Assembly: GCA_037147175.1 (NCBI GenBank)
Contig: JBAWVS010000010.1
Span: 1-58,173, forward strand
Reading direction: 5' to 3'
Source of the DNA: a bacterium
GTDB lineage: Bacteria; Cyanobacteriota; Vampirovibrionia; Gastranaerophilales; UBA9971
DNA length: 58,173 nucleotides
Part shown: positions 1 through 9,055 of the stretch, piece after piece
Layout of the letters: each line of letters begins with the position of its first letter
How positions within the stretch are numbered: the stretch's first letter is position 1
Notes under the pieces: model-generated
The model's input: the letters and a program-made list of their open reading frames with translations, nothing else
Told to the model about the DNA's origin: nothing
The model's database searches: none
Position numbers and translations under genes: made by a program

Positions 1-130
1 CAAATTTATTTGATGCCCCTACAATAAAACAGCAAAACCAAAAAGGGTATTAGCCAACAAGAGTTTTAACTCTCAAATGTTAACTAGCCGCAGCGATTAG
101 AAGAGAATATACCCGCCTTTATTTATAAAG

Positions 131-165
131 ACAAAACCCGAACTTTATAAAATCCGGGTTCGTAA
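131..165 (-). terminator. Terminator after the polysaccharide operon
   Basis: An inverted repeat (AACCCG at 135-140 with CGGGTT at 155-160) lies just beyond the stop codon of the flippase gene. Read on the minus strand the hairpin is followed by a T-rich stretch. It probably ends the polysaccharide operon. I see no gene in bases 1-183. Confidence 0.6.
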
Positions 166-183
166 AAAGATTATTTAAAATTA

Positions 184-1725
184 TCATCTATTATTTCCAA
201 TAATAAAAAAGTCTTTTAAGTAGGGTAGTATAATTTTTTCTCTTATAAGTGATTTCTCTTCATTATTAAGCATAAAGGTGAAATGAATCAGAGCAATTAA
301 TACAAAACATAATGCAATACCAAAAATTTTGAGATAACCGTCAATATTTATTTGCAAAACTAATAGTCCGGCTAAAGAGTATAAAATAAGCCCGATAGAT
401 ATATTTTTGATGAAAAAGTAATAATACTCAGAAACTTTTATTTGTAGAATTTTACTGACAACAAAGGGCTGAACAAAAGTTTTAACTAAAAATATCGATA
501 CAAATGTTCCAAGAGCAACACCTATAATACCCATTTTGAAATATATAACGAAAACAAGGCTGAAAATAAGATTAGATACCCCTTCTAGAATTGAGATGTA
601 AGCAAAATATTGATGGGTATTGGTGGAAAACATATAGTTAACCCCTACTGATTGGGATAAAGCTATAAAATAACCCGCTGCAAGAAGAATTAAAGGGTAA
701 TATGCCTTAAGATAATGTACCCCCATCCATATTTTTATGAACGGATAACCAAGAAAAAGAAAACCGAAAAATACTAAAGAAGAAAGGAGAATTACCGGTT
801 TTGATATTAGGAAAAATAATTTTACTCTTTCATCGTTAGATTTTATATTTATATATTTTGAAAATAAAGGATTTAAGATTCCTAAGAATGATAAGCTGAA
901 ATTATTTGCAGAACTGTTTAATTTATTGGCAATAGAATATGTAGTGACCATTTTTACTGATATAAATGTGCCTATAACCATCTCATCTAATTTGGATCTA
1001 AGGATGTCTGCAATTTGTACTATAAAAGTTTTTCGGCTGAAACCCAATAATTTTTTGATAGTATCTTTATTTATCAGGCTGAAATCAAAAGGTAAAAAAT
1101 CAAATAATTTTATGGCAAAGATAAAGTATAAGAGGTTTGAGAAAAAAGTTGCCGTTAATGTTGCCAGAGCCAGAGATATTAATCCATAACCTTTTGACAA
1201 CAGTACAAAAATCATTAAAGAATTTATCAAAAGCTGGATTGACATAATGCTCGATATAATCTCAAATCTTATATTTGCTGAGATAATACTGATAAAAGAT
1301 TTGAACGGAAAACATAGAGCCAGATTAATACCCATAATTAATATAAGAATTGAAACCAGCTTGTATTCTTTAAAATGGATAAGAGTTATGGCAGCAATAA
1401 TTAAAAATGTAATAATAAGAACTAAAAATAATATAATAAAATTTAAAAATAGCCCATTATTATGGACTTTATTAAATTCTTCTTTGTTTTTATCGCCGAT
1501 AGCAACGGCCAGATTTCTTTCAATCGCGCTGGACACTCCTAGCTCTGTATATCCAAGATAATTTACAAAAATAGTAACAAGAACCCATATCCCGTAATTA
1601 TAATCACCTATATTTTTTATCATGAAAGGGGTCAGGAAAAGCAGGGTTAATATGGACGCAAATTGATACGATAAACGTGATATTGTCGATATCACTATTT
1701 TTTTAAAATCACTTTTTGCTAGCAT
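184..1725 (-). CDS. Wzx-type polysaccharide flippase
   Basis: A 513-residue integral membrane protein made of about a dozen hydrophobic segments separated by short charged loops. It resembles the polysaccharide biosynthesis/MVF-like flippase family (Wzx, RfbX), which moves lipid-linked sugar repeat units across the inner membrane. The N-terminus (KIVISTISRLSYQFASILT, then a loop with NIGDYNYGIWVL) is typical of the family. It is the last gene of a seven-gene minus-strand operon and overlaps the preceding acyltransferase gene by 7 bases, which suggests translational coupling. The family call rests on membrane pattern and context; the sugar substrate cannot be told from sequence. Confidence 0.85.
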   Translation of the reverse strand: MLAKSDFKKIVISTISRLSYQFASILTLLFLTPFMIKNIGDYNYGIWVLVTIFVNYLGYTELGVSSAIERNLAVAIGDKNKEEFNKVHNNGLFLNFIILFLVLIITFLIIAAITLIHFKEYKLVSILILIMGINLALCFPFKSFISIISANIRFEIISSIMSIQLLINSLMIFVLLSKGYGLISLALATLTATFFSNLLYFIFAIKLFDFLPFDFSLINKDTIKKLLGFSRKTFIVQIADILRSKLDEMVIGTFISVKMVTTYSIANKLNSSANNFSLSFLGILNPLFSKYINIKSNDERVKLFFLISKPVILLSSLVFFGFLFLGYPFIKIWMGVHYLKAYYPLILLAAGYFIALSQSVGVNYMFSTNTHQYFAYISILEGVSNLIFSLVFVIYFKMGIIGVALGTFVSIFLVKTFVQPFVVSKILQIKVSEYYYFFIKNISIGLILYSLAGLLVLQINIDGYLKIFGIALCFVLIALIHFTFMLNNEEKSLIREKIILPYLKDFFIIGNNR

Positions 1726-2309
1726 ACTTTATCCTCAAAAGTCGGGCTGGAGATAAATTTGATACTTGTTTTCCCCTCTTTTTTTAATCTTAAATAATGC
1801 ATTTTATTTTGGTTCAGCCTGTTATATTGTTCTTTGTCGCGCATCTTTAAAATTTTTGCAGGATTTCCGCCAATTATAGAGTATTTAGGAACATCTTTAG
1901 TGACAACAGACCCTAATGCAATTACCGCACCTTCTCCAACTCTAACCCCCGGGCATATACTCACATTTGCACCAATCCAGACATTCTTTTCTATTGTTAC
2001 AGGTTTGAGAATATAATAATCATCATAGGGCAGCATCTCTGCGTTCTCATATCTATGGTTTGATGTAAGAATTGTAACTTTGGGACCTATTATTACATTT
2101 TCATGAATTTCGATCTTGCCGCGAGCTTCTAATAGGCACTCCGGTCCTATATATATATGGTCTGACAGCTTTATGTTTTCGGGAAAAATAAAAGTAGAAT
2201 TTAAATCTATAGACAAATTATCACCGCTACTATCGAATTTTTTCATTTTATTTTTTAATTTTATTGAACTGATTATATTTCTCAAATAATTAATAAATTT
2301 TTTTATCAT
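1719..2309 (-). CDS. Left-handed beta-helix acyltransferase (WcaF/LacA type)
   Basis: A 196-residue protein with hexapeptide repeats of the trimeric left-handed beta-helix acyltransferases, roughly residues 45-150. The acceptor-site pattern LTSNHRYEN and the closing stretch GSVVTKDVPKYSIIGGNPAK are hallmarks of the maltose/galactoside O-acetyltransferase branch, where the His is the catalytic base. It probably acetylates a sugar of the polysaccharide made by the surrounding operon. It overlaps the flippase start by 7 bases. The donor (acetyl-CoA) is assumed from the family. A succinyl or other acyl donor cannot be excluded. Confidence 0.88.
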   Translation of the reverse strand: MIKKFINYLRNIISSIKLKNKMKKFDSSGDNLSIDLNSTFIFPENIKLSDHIYIGPECLLEARGKIEIHENVIIGPKVTILTSNHRYENAEMLPYDDYYILKPVTIEKNVWIGANVSICPGVRVGEGAVIALGSVVTKDVPKYSIIGGNPAKILKMRDKEQYNRLNQNKMHYLRLKKEGKTSIKFISSPTFEDKVC

Positions 2310-2397
2310 TGCTGTTATATTCCTATATTAACCAAATTATAGTGCTCTGAAAAAGTAATTAAGAAATGAAATATTTTTTGCGAAAGCACTATAGCTT

Positions 2398-3321
2398 TTA
2401 GGAGTGATGCTTTTCGGGAAAATTCGGCTTTGCCGGTTTTCCTGAAAACAAACTCGTTTCAGTATAGCTGTTAATTTCCTGCGAGAAAGCTTTAATGAGA
2501 GATTCTTGAATTGATTGAACTTTATCAGGATTAATACTGTACTGATCAATATAATCTCTAATGCCATTCTCATTTAATTCACAGGAATTAAGATCAACAG
2601 GGGGGCGTTTAATATTGTAAGCAGAATAATAATCATCGAATTTATAGTTTTCTCCTTCAATTCTGTTGGAGAGTTTTACCCATACATTAGGAATATTCAT
2701 ACTATCAGCTGCAATTAAGCCATGCATTGCTGATGAAATAACTATCTCGCACTCAGCAATGAGTTTTGCTACAGACATAGTATTTTTAGTAACATCAATA
2801 AATATTGAGTCAGGCAATACATCAACCAGTTTATGTATTGCCTGCTCATTTATATCTACATAATGAGGTATTATTCCATATTTATATTTTTTATTGATTT
2901 TTTTGTAATCAAGAAGAAACGGTAAAAGCAAGCCGGGATCACCGAGCGGTAAGTTTTCAAAAGTTTTCTTTTCGATTTTTTCTATTCTTTCTTTGCTTAA
3001 TTTGCCTCTTACAGCAAGGAATATCAATTTTCTCCTGAAATTTTCCAGATATCCTTTGTTTCCCGGTGGTGCGATAAATCCCGAACCAAAAACTTTAACA
3101 GGCTGAAAGAGTGATTTTTCAATATTACACTTGATCTGTGTAACCGAAGTATTATCGGGCTGTAAAAAAGTTTCCAGCAAACTTCCAATACCAAGCCCTT
3201 CTGAAAACAATCTGGATGTAGCTATAAGTTCGTATCCTATAAACTTTTCAAAAATTATAACATTAAGATTATCACCAAAATTTGAAGCTCCCGAGGAATA
3301 AAATAACCTGAATTTTTTCAA
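2398..3321 (-). CDS. Polysaccharide pyruvyl transferase family protein
   Basis: A 307-residue protein opening with RLFYSSGASNFGDNLN, the glycine-rich start typical of the polysaccharide pyruvyl transferase family (CsaB/EpsI/ExoV). A second conserved block, EIVISSAMHGLIAADSMNIP, lies near residue 190-210. Such enzymes move pyruvate from phosphoenolpyruvate onto a sugar of an exported polysaccharide and give it negative charge. The start codon is TTG, with AAGGAAAA just upstream inside the end of the preceding glycosyltransferase gene; the two genes are one base apart. An 88-base gap separates it from the acyltransferase. Confidence 0.85.
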   Translation of the reverse strand: MKKFRLFYSSGASNFGDNLNVIIFEKFIGYELIATSRLFSEGLGIGSLLETFLQPDNTSVTQIKCNIEKSLFQPVKVFGSGFIAPPGNKGYLENFRRKLIFLAVRGKLSKERIEKIEKKTFENLPLGDPGLLLPFLLDYKKINKKYKYGIIPHYVDINEQAIHKLVDVLPDSIFIDVTKNTMSVAKLIAECEIVISSAMHGLIAADSMNIPNVWVKLSNRIEGENYKFDDYYSAYNIKRPPVDLNSCELNENGIRDYIDQYSINPDKVQSIQESLIKAFSQEINSYTETSLFSGKPAKPNFPEKHHS

Positions 3322-3322
3322 T

Positions 3323-4453
3323 TTAATATTTTCCTTTCCCCTTAATTAGCGCTTTATAAAGTTCATAATATTTTTCACTCATAGTTGAAATATCGAACTG
3401 CTGCACAAAACCAAGACCGGTTTTTGAAATTTGATTTAATTTATTCCTGTCTGAATATAATTCGCGGATTTTGTCGGACAGGTCAACATGATTTTCTCTT
3501 TCAAACAGCAGACCATTGTGTCCGTGTTTTATTATTTCAGCAGGTCCGCCGATATTGCTGGCTATAACAGGCAAACCAACAGCCATTGCCTCCAATAAGA
3601 CAAGCCCAAATCCTTCTGAACGAGACGGTAAAACAAATACGTCATAATTTGAAAGCAATTCTTCTATGTTTGATTGATGTCCCAAAAATGAGACCTCATT
3701 TTCGAGATTATAGTTATTTACTAACTCTTTTAAGTGAATTATTGAGTCTGTGTCATAGCTGTAAACACCACCTGCAAAATCACAGGTAAATTTCAAATTA
3801 TTCTTTTTGCATTCATTTAGTGCTTTTACTAAAATATCCTGACCTTTTATTGAATTTTGTATTCTTGCAACATTTATTATTCTTAAAACATTCGTATTTA
3901 AATTCAGATTTGCTCTGTATGTTGAAAAATCTTTGACCCGAATCCCGTTATAAATAAGGGATATTCGCTTGACTGAAAATTTGCTAAAGTAATTTAATAC
4001 TGACTTTGAGATTGCTATATGTACATCTACAAAAAAGTTTTTAATAAATACCCTCGGTTTGCTGAAAAATTGATGCATATCATGCAATGTATAAACCAGT
4101 TTGATTTTAGGAAACATTAATTTTAACAGGATTGCCCATTTCTCAGTACTTAAGTCATGGTAATGGATCAAATCAATTCTATTTTCAATTACTATTTTTA
4201 ATAATTTAATAAAAGATTTCAGTCTGTTTTTATGACCATTTTCAGGGAAAATATAAATATTAGTGTTTGTGGATAGAAGTTCTTCTTTATATTCTTCATT
4301 AATAACTCCTGCCATAATAACCAGATTGTTTTGTATATCTTCTCTATTTGACAAAGATTTCAGGGTATCCAAAAGCAGTATTTGTGATCCGCCATTATAA
4401 AAATAGTAAATCATATGTAAAATGTTATGTTTTTTTGAAGATTTATTCTGCAA
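3323..4453 (-). CDS. Glycosyltransferase family 4 (GT-B)
   Basis: A 376-residue GT-B glycosyltransferase. The N-terminal acceptor domain opens with ILHMIYYFYNGGSQ. The C-terminal donor domain holds the EX7E motif (SRSEGFGLVLLEAMAVGLPV) followed by IGGPAEIIKHGHNG, as usual for GT4 retaining enzymes that use nucleotide sugars. It should act at the cytoplasmic face of the inner membrane and add one sugar to the lipid-linked repeat unit. It sits between a GT2 enzyme and the pyruvyltransferase-like gene in the same operon. The sugar specificity cannot be read from sequence. Confidence 0.92.
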   Translation of the reverse strand: MQNKSSKKHNILHMIYYFYNGGSQILLLDTLKSLSNREDIQNNLVIMAGVINEEYKEELLSTNTNIYIFPENGHKNRLKSFIKLLKIVIENRIDLIHYHDLSTEKWAILLKLMFPKIKLVYTLHDMHQFFSKPRVFIKNFFVDVHIAISKSVLNYFSKFSVKRISLIYNGIRVKDFSTYRANLNLNTNVLRIINVARIQNSIKGQDILVKALNECKKNNLKFTCDFAGGVYSYDTDSIIHLKELVNNYNLENEVSFLGHQSNIEELLSNYDVFVLPSRSEGFGLVLLEAMAVGLPVIASNIGGPAEIIKHGHNGLLFERENHVDLSDKIRELYSDRNKLNQISKTGLGFVQQFDISTMSEKYYELYKALIKGKGKY

Positions 4454-4475
4454 GGTTCAAATCCTTAATTATTAC

Positions 4476-5471
4476 CTAAAATAATGTCAATAATATGTAT
4501 TTTAATAAGCAATACATATATGATTTTTTGTTATAAAGGACTGTTTTATTTCGTATAATGAATTTTAGAGCCTCAAAAGACAACTTTGAAGTTATAATTG
4601 AATAAAAATAACAACAGGATTCTTTAAACAGTTCTTTTTCGTTTTTTGTAAGCAAGTTCGTTTTATCTATAAGTATATTTATGTCCTTAAGTTTTGATTC
4701 AAAACGTTTCTTTCTGAATTGTTTTTTTTCTTTCAATAAAGCACTCACAGCAGAGCCGATTTTGCTGTAGAAATTTGTGTTACTGAACAATTTGCCAGTA
4801 ATATTGTCAGAATGTCTTCTGTATAAAACAAGAGGTCTGTCAATAAATTTTACTCCCGAATGTTTGCATGCAACGATTAAAAACCAGTAATCATGATAAC
4901 TAAACCCTTCAGGTATTGGTAAAGCCTCTTTTAACAAATTTTTATCGAACAAAATAGTACAACCCAGTGCATAAGGTGTATAAAATAATTTTTTAAAAAT
5001 TAATTCGGGAGGCTCGAGAAAAACTTCCGTGTCAAAATTCAGGTTTTTTACGAGTGATTCAGCGACCTGATTATTATTTTCATCAATCAATTTTGCATCA
5101 GAGCAGATAAGAGAATTATTACCGATTTCACTTAAAAGAATTTCTATTTTATCAGGCAGCCATATGTCATCTTGATCTGCGAATGCTATATATTCTCCTG
5201 TACAAAGAGAAGCCGCTTTTTCGAAGTTTTTAACAAATCCTAAATTTTGTTCATTAATAAAAAACTTCAAGCCATATTTATTTTTATATTCCTGAAGGAT
5301 TTTAACAGTTTCATCAGAAGAGCGATCATCACATACAATGAATTCAATATTTTTATATGTTTGATTATAGATAGAGTCTAACTGTTTCCGCAGGTATTTT
5401 TCTCCGTTATATGTTGCCATAGCAATAGAAACAAGTTTGTTTTGATAATTCAAATTAATCTTCCTCTTCAT
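4476..5471 (-). CDS. Glycosyltransferase family 2 (GT-A)
   Basis: A 331-residue GT-A enzyme with SIAMATYNGEKYL at the N-terminus, the nucleotide-binding CDDRSSDET, and FADQDDIWLPDKI with the DxD-like metal site. This is the rhamnosyl/general family 2 pattern seen in O-antigen and capsule clusters. It probably adds a sugar from a UDP- or dTDP-sugar to the repeat unit. The C-terminal third is lysine-rich with a short hydrophobic end (YCLLKYILLTLF), which may touch the membrane. It lies 20 bases after the Wzc-like gene. Start chosen at the ATG because the motif lies directly behind it. Confidence 0.92.
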   Translation of the reverse strand: MKRKINLNYQNKLVSIAMATYNGEKYLRKQLDSIYNQTYKNIEFIVCDDRSSDETVKILQEYKNKYGLKFFINEQNLGFVKNFEKAASLCTGEYIAFADQDDIWLPDKIEILLSEIGNNSLICSDAKLIDENNNQVAESLVKNLNFDTEVFLEPPELIFKKLFYTPYALGCTILFDKNLLKEALPIPEGFSYHDYWFLIVACKHSGVKFIDRPLVLYRRHSDNITGKLFSNTNFYSKIGSAVSALLKEKKQFRKKRFESKLKDINILIDKTNLLTKNEKELFKESCCYFYSIITSKLSFEALKFIIRNKTVLYNKKSYMYCLLKYILLTLF

Positions 5472-5491
5472 TAGATCTCATTTTTCTGTAA

Positions 5492-7648
5492 TTAATCAGT
5501 GCTGACGCTTAATTGTTTAATATACATGTTTTCAGGAACTTCAAGTTCTGTTAAGGTGTCTCTGGCAACGGCTCCAAGTATTTCAACATAGTGATCGTCA
5601 CATATTTTTTTGATTTTTCTAAGATTAGAACGTGAAGTTTTGACTCCGCAAAGAACAACCAGTCCGTCAAGATATTGGGAAGTTATGATTGAATCGGCTA
5701 CAGCAAGCATTGGTGCAGAATCTACAATAACAAAGTCAAAATTTTCTTTTAAATTTTGTATTAATTTAGGAAAAATATCATGATTCAAAATTTCGTAAGG
5801 ATTGTTTACTTTGTTATTGTTCGGAATCAGGAATAAATTTTTCTGATTAGGAATTTGAACAACAAATTTTCGTATAATTTCATTATAATCCGCAGCCTCG
5901 CCTAATTTGGATAACTCTAATACAAGATCTGTCAGATCCGGATATTGGCTGAAATCAATATTAAATTCTCTGGTTAAAGAGCCGTCTCTAAAATCGGTAT
6001 CAATTAAAATTATTCTGTCATCACTTTTAGCAAAGGTATTTGCTAAACCGGCTGTTACTATGGAGCGTCTTTTTTCAAGTTCGGCAGAAATTATCCCGAT
6101 AGAATTATTTTTTTTCTTATAACATTTGATTTTAATGGACGTTGCGATTTTTTGGTAAATAATAGCAACAACTGATTGAGTATTATAATCTGTAAGGAAA
6201 TTATTATAATTTGTATCCATCAACCAGGGAATAATACCTAATACGGGAGCCTTAATTATCTCTTCAAGATCATTTGAGCCGTCACAAATATCTTCAACAT
6301 AATGTAATCCGAGGATTGTACCTATTCCAATAAAAATACCCGCAAACATAAAAAGAGCAGTGATGTGAAATAAGGTCGGAAAAGATTCTGAAGTCGGCAA
6401 TATTGGGTTTTCTACCACATCAATATTGCTGACTATGGCAGATTCTTTGATTTTTGCTTCAACCAGCTTGCCATTAAGTATTTCTACTATTGAAGCCAGA
6501 CTCTTTTCTTTTTCTTGCATTGCTTGAAGAGTTTTTTGCAGTTCAGGAATAATATTTTGATTATTTTTAAGTGTCATTAAAGATTGTTGTAAAGTTTCTT
6601 TTTGAGCTAATAGAGATTTGAGTTCAATATTATTGTTAACAAAATTTGCGACCATTTCTGATCTTACAGAGTCAGAAATGACAGAATTGTTTTTATTAAA
6701 AGTTTTTTTACCTATAAGTGTTATTGTTTCATTATTTATTTGAGATTTTATTTCATTAATTTCAGATAACAGGACTCTTATTTGTGGAGTAGTCACAGGA
6801 TATTTTATTTTTAAGGAAGCAAGTTTTTGTTGATCTTCCATTAATTTTCTATTTAAAGTTGCTAAAGATTGGCTTTGCCCGATAGCTACTGATTCAACGG
6901 CATTTGTTAAATCAACTTTTAAATTTTGCGATAATTCTTGTACTTTTTTATTTGCAGACGCAATATTTGCATTAATATCAGAAAGAAGATTTTCGGTTCT
7001 CCCGAGTTTGTCAATCAAACTTCCTGATTCTAAATCAATATTTATGCTTGAATTTTTTTTACGATAATTTTCTATTTCTTCTCGTATAGCTGAAAGTTTT
7101 TGATTAGTATCTTTAAGCTGATTCTCTATATATCTTTTAGTGTTAAAAATAGATTTTTTATAAAGAGTTTCATTGTAAGCATAATAGCTGTCTAATAGTG
7201 CTTTTGTTATTTTTTGAGAATCTAAAGGATTATTCCAACTAACAGTCAATTCTATGATATCTGTACCAGGCGGATTAACAAGTTTAATGCTGTTTTGTAT
7301 AGCTTTTGCAAATTGTTTTTCGGGAAAGTTTTGAAAATCCGAATCTTTTGATAGTTTATTAGCTACTTTTAGAGCAATATCAAAAGAGTTCAGCACTTCT
7401 ATTTGAGTTAATACAGGGTTTTTGTTTTGTCCTAAAGAAGAAACTTCTGTGTCAGAATTCAGCTGGGTAACATATGTATTTGGATTATTTTGTTTTAATA
7501 AAATTTTAGCTCCTGAAGTATAGGTCGGACTGTAAAATAAAATACCGTATAAAACAGCTAGCCCTAAAAAAACCAGCATAAAATAAACAACAATTTTCCA
7601 TCTCTTTAATATTAATTTATAAAATTTATCAAAACTCATATATTCCAT
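5492..7648 (-). CDS. Wzc-like polysaccharide co-polymerase with degenerate kinase domain
   Basis: A 718-residue protein with the layout of a bacterial tyrosine kinase/chain-length regulator: Wzz domain with a first membrane segment near residues 17-38, long periplasmic coiled coil (about 150-400), second membrane segment near 430-450, then a cytoplasmic P-loop domain. Walker A' (IILIDTDFR) and Walker B (FVIVDSAP) are present. The Walker A position, normally ending GKS, reads ISAELEKRRS (about residues 520-529), so the glycine and the key lysine context are lost. The usual C-terminal tyrosine cluster is also absent; only one Tyr lies near the end. It is 27 bases after wza, with GGGAGA before its ATG. 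It probably controls chain length and export without normal kinase activity. Confidence 0.9.
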   Translation of the reverse strand: MEYMSFDKFYKLILKRWKIVVYFMLVFLGLAVLYGILFYSPTYTSGAKILLKQNNPNTYVTQLNSDTEVSSLGQNKNPVLTQIEVLNSFDIALKVANKLSKDSDFQNFPEKQFAKAIQNSIKLVNPPGTDIIELTVSWNNPLDSQKITKALLDSYYAYNETLYKKSIFNTKRYIENQLKDTNQKLSAIREEIENYRKKNSSINIDLESGSLIDKLGRTENLLSDINANIASANKKVQELSQNLKVDLTNAVESVAIGQSQSLATLNRKLMEDQQKLASLKIKYPVTTPQIRVLLSEINEIKSQINNETITLIGKKTFNKNNSVISDSVRSEMVANFVNNNIELKSLLAQKETLQQSLMTLKNNQNIIPELQKTLQAMQEKEKSLASIVEILNGKLVEAKIKESAIVSNIDVVENPILPTSESFPTLFHITALFMFAGIFIGIGTILGLHYVEDICDGSNDLEEIIKAPVLGIIPWLMDTNYNNFLTDYNTQSVVAIIYQKIATSIKIKCYKKKNNSIGIISAELEKRRSIVTAGLANTFAKSDDRIILIDTDFRDGSLTREFNIDFSQYPDLTDLVLELSKLGEAADYNEIIRKFVVQIPNQKNLFLIPNNNKVNNPYEILNHDIFPKLIQNLKENFDFVIVDSAPMLAVADSIITSQYLDGLVVLCGVKTSRSNLRKIKKICDDHYVEILGAVARDTLTELEVPENMYIKQLSVSTD

Positions 7649-7675
7649 TGAATTGAATTCTCCCTATTATTAATT

Positions 7676-8779
7676 TCATCTATTTATCTTTAAAATATAA
7701 TTCCAGGAACTATATGTATAGGCCGTATTTAAGAATGGCGAAATAATTCTTGTAAAATATTCTGAACCGGATACAACTTTCATAAATGTTCTTTTTCTAA
7801 CCTCAACAAGATCATTCGGTCTTAAAAGGAAATCATTCATAAAAGGATCTACGAATATTTTTGAAAGTTTTTCATTATCGGCTTTTCGATAAACCACAAC
7901 TATCGTTTTTTTTGCATCTAAAGTGTAGCCGTTGGCGTTTGAAACAGCAGTATTTAGATAAGGTGATTCCCCTGAAATATTAAATGTTCCGCCTGTTTTT
8001 ACCTCTCCAATAATGCGAATCGGGAAAGTTGCAGGGAAAAGGGACATTTTTGAAAGAAGTTTAAAATTCTCATCATTAATCCCTATAGATTCCAGTTTAG
8101 GCACAAAGATTACATCGCCTGATTTGAGTTTAATATTTTGCGAAATATCACCGTCTTTAATAAATTTCCATAAATCTATTATTGTTTGTTTTTTGTTCAA
8201 ACTTGTTACGGTAATATTTGATAAATCAGCATTGTTTGAAATACCGCCGGCGTTGCTTATTATATTAGATAAAGTTAAATCAGTTCTTACGGTGGTATTT
8301 TTTGAATCTGCATAATACTTGCTTCCGTTTGTCAGTTGTTGGTACATTCCCGGTTTTTGTACCGCACCGAATATATAAATTGACGGGGGATTAAATTCTT
8401 TTATATTTACAGAGATTATCGGATCATTAAGAAAATTTTTAAATTTATTTTCTATAATTCTGGTTAAATCTTGTATATTAAGCCCTTCAACCAAAATTTC
8501 CCCGATAGGGTCTATTGTTGCATAACCGTCAGGTCTTACAATGATTTCGGGTTGTAAAAAATTCGGTTCATCATAAACCGATACGGATATTATGTCCCCG
8601 GGAATTATTTTATAGTTAAGGGCAGAGAAATTGTCATTTTTTACTATAGTTACGCTTCCCTGCGTAAGCGGCGTTTTCGCAGGATTATTTTCTGTACAAA
8701 AACCTTTATCGCAAAAAATTAAAAAAAAGACAAAAGACAAAAATAATATGCAGATTATTTTATTAAAAAATATTTTCAT
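7676..8779 (-). CDS. Wza-type outer-membrane polysaccharide export protein
   Basis: A 367-residue exported protein. Residues 1-29 form a signal peptide with a long hydrophobic core ending CDKGFCTE. The polysaccharide-export domain follows (YKIIPGDIISVSVYDEPNF, then RPDGYATIDPIGEILVEGL), then SLBB-type modules (IYIFGAVQKPGMY; IRIIGEVKTGGTFNISG). Wza homologues form the channel that carries capsule or exopolysaccharide through the outer membrane. It is the first gene of the operon and stands directly before the Wzc-like partner. Its ribosome binding site, GGGAGG at 8795-8800, is about 15 bases from the ATG and touches a large hairpin. No classical lipobox is obvious, though cysteines lie near the end of the signal peptide. 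Confidence 0.92.
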   Translation of the reverse strand: MKIFFNKIICILFLSFVFFLIFCDKGFCTENNPAKTPLTQGSVTIVKNDNFSALNYKIIPGDIISVSVYDEPNFLQPEIIVRPDGYATIDPIGEILVEGLNIQDLTRIIENKFKNFLNDPIISVNIKEFNPPSIYIFGAVQKPGMYQQLTNGSKYYADSKNTTVRTDLTLSNIISNAGGISNNADLSNITVTSLNKKQTIIDLWKFIKDGDISQNIKLKSGDVIFVPKLESIGINDENFKLLSKMSLFPATFPIRIIGEVKTGGTFNISGESPYLNTAVSNANGYTLDAKKTIVVVYRKADNEKLSKIFVDPFMNDFLLRPNDLVEVRKRTFMKVVSGSEYFTRIISPFLNTAYTYSSWNYILKINR

Positions 8780-8794
8780 AAAATTAAAATTCTA

Positions 8795-8902
8795 CCTCCC
8801 AATATGATTTATCTTTAAACTATTACTGTAAAGTTTAAAGATAAATCATATTGGAACATGGTTTAAATTTATTGATAATAATTCAACTGACTAAATATTA
8901 TA
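8795..8902 (-). promoter_or_regulatory. Leader of the polysaccharide operon with 23-bp perfect hairpin
   Basis: Bases 8799-8821 and 8832-8854 are perfect reverse complements (23 bp, loop of 10). On the minus strand this hairpin lies just before wza and its last two bases are the first two G of the GGGAGG ribosome binding site. A TATAAT-like box on the minus strand at 8897-8902 could be the promoter; I see no clear -35 box. The hairpin could regulate translation, be an operator for a dimeric repressor, or protect the mRNA end. No T-tract follows, so it is not a simple terminator. Confidence 0.55.
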
Positions 8903-8933
8903 ATAATGCGATGTAAGCCATGTATTCAGAGTT

Positions 8934-9041
8934 TTTTGTTCAAGAATTATTAGTCTGGTCGATATCCTCGGCTTAAGCAGCAGACTGTTCTGCGTTTTCT
9001 TTTTTAAAATAACAGGGGATTATATTTATTCTTGAACAAAA
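8934..9041. repeat. Element bounded by 14-bp inverted repeats
   Basis: TTTTGTTCAAGAAT (8934-8947) returns as its reverse complement at 9028-9041, enclosing 80 bases. Inside, AGTCTG (8952-8957) pairs with CAGACT (8981-8986) and GCTTAAGC is a palindrome. It has no open reading frame. It looks like a small MITE-like remnant or a folded RNA. No second copy was noticed in the window. Confidence 0.45.
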
Positions 9042-9055
9042 TAAATTAATCAAAC

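Noticed and set aside
2337-2573. 78-residue frame on the minus strand
   Set aside because: It overlaps the end of the pyruvyltransferase-like gene in another frame, has no motif and no ribosome binding site.
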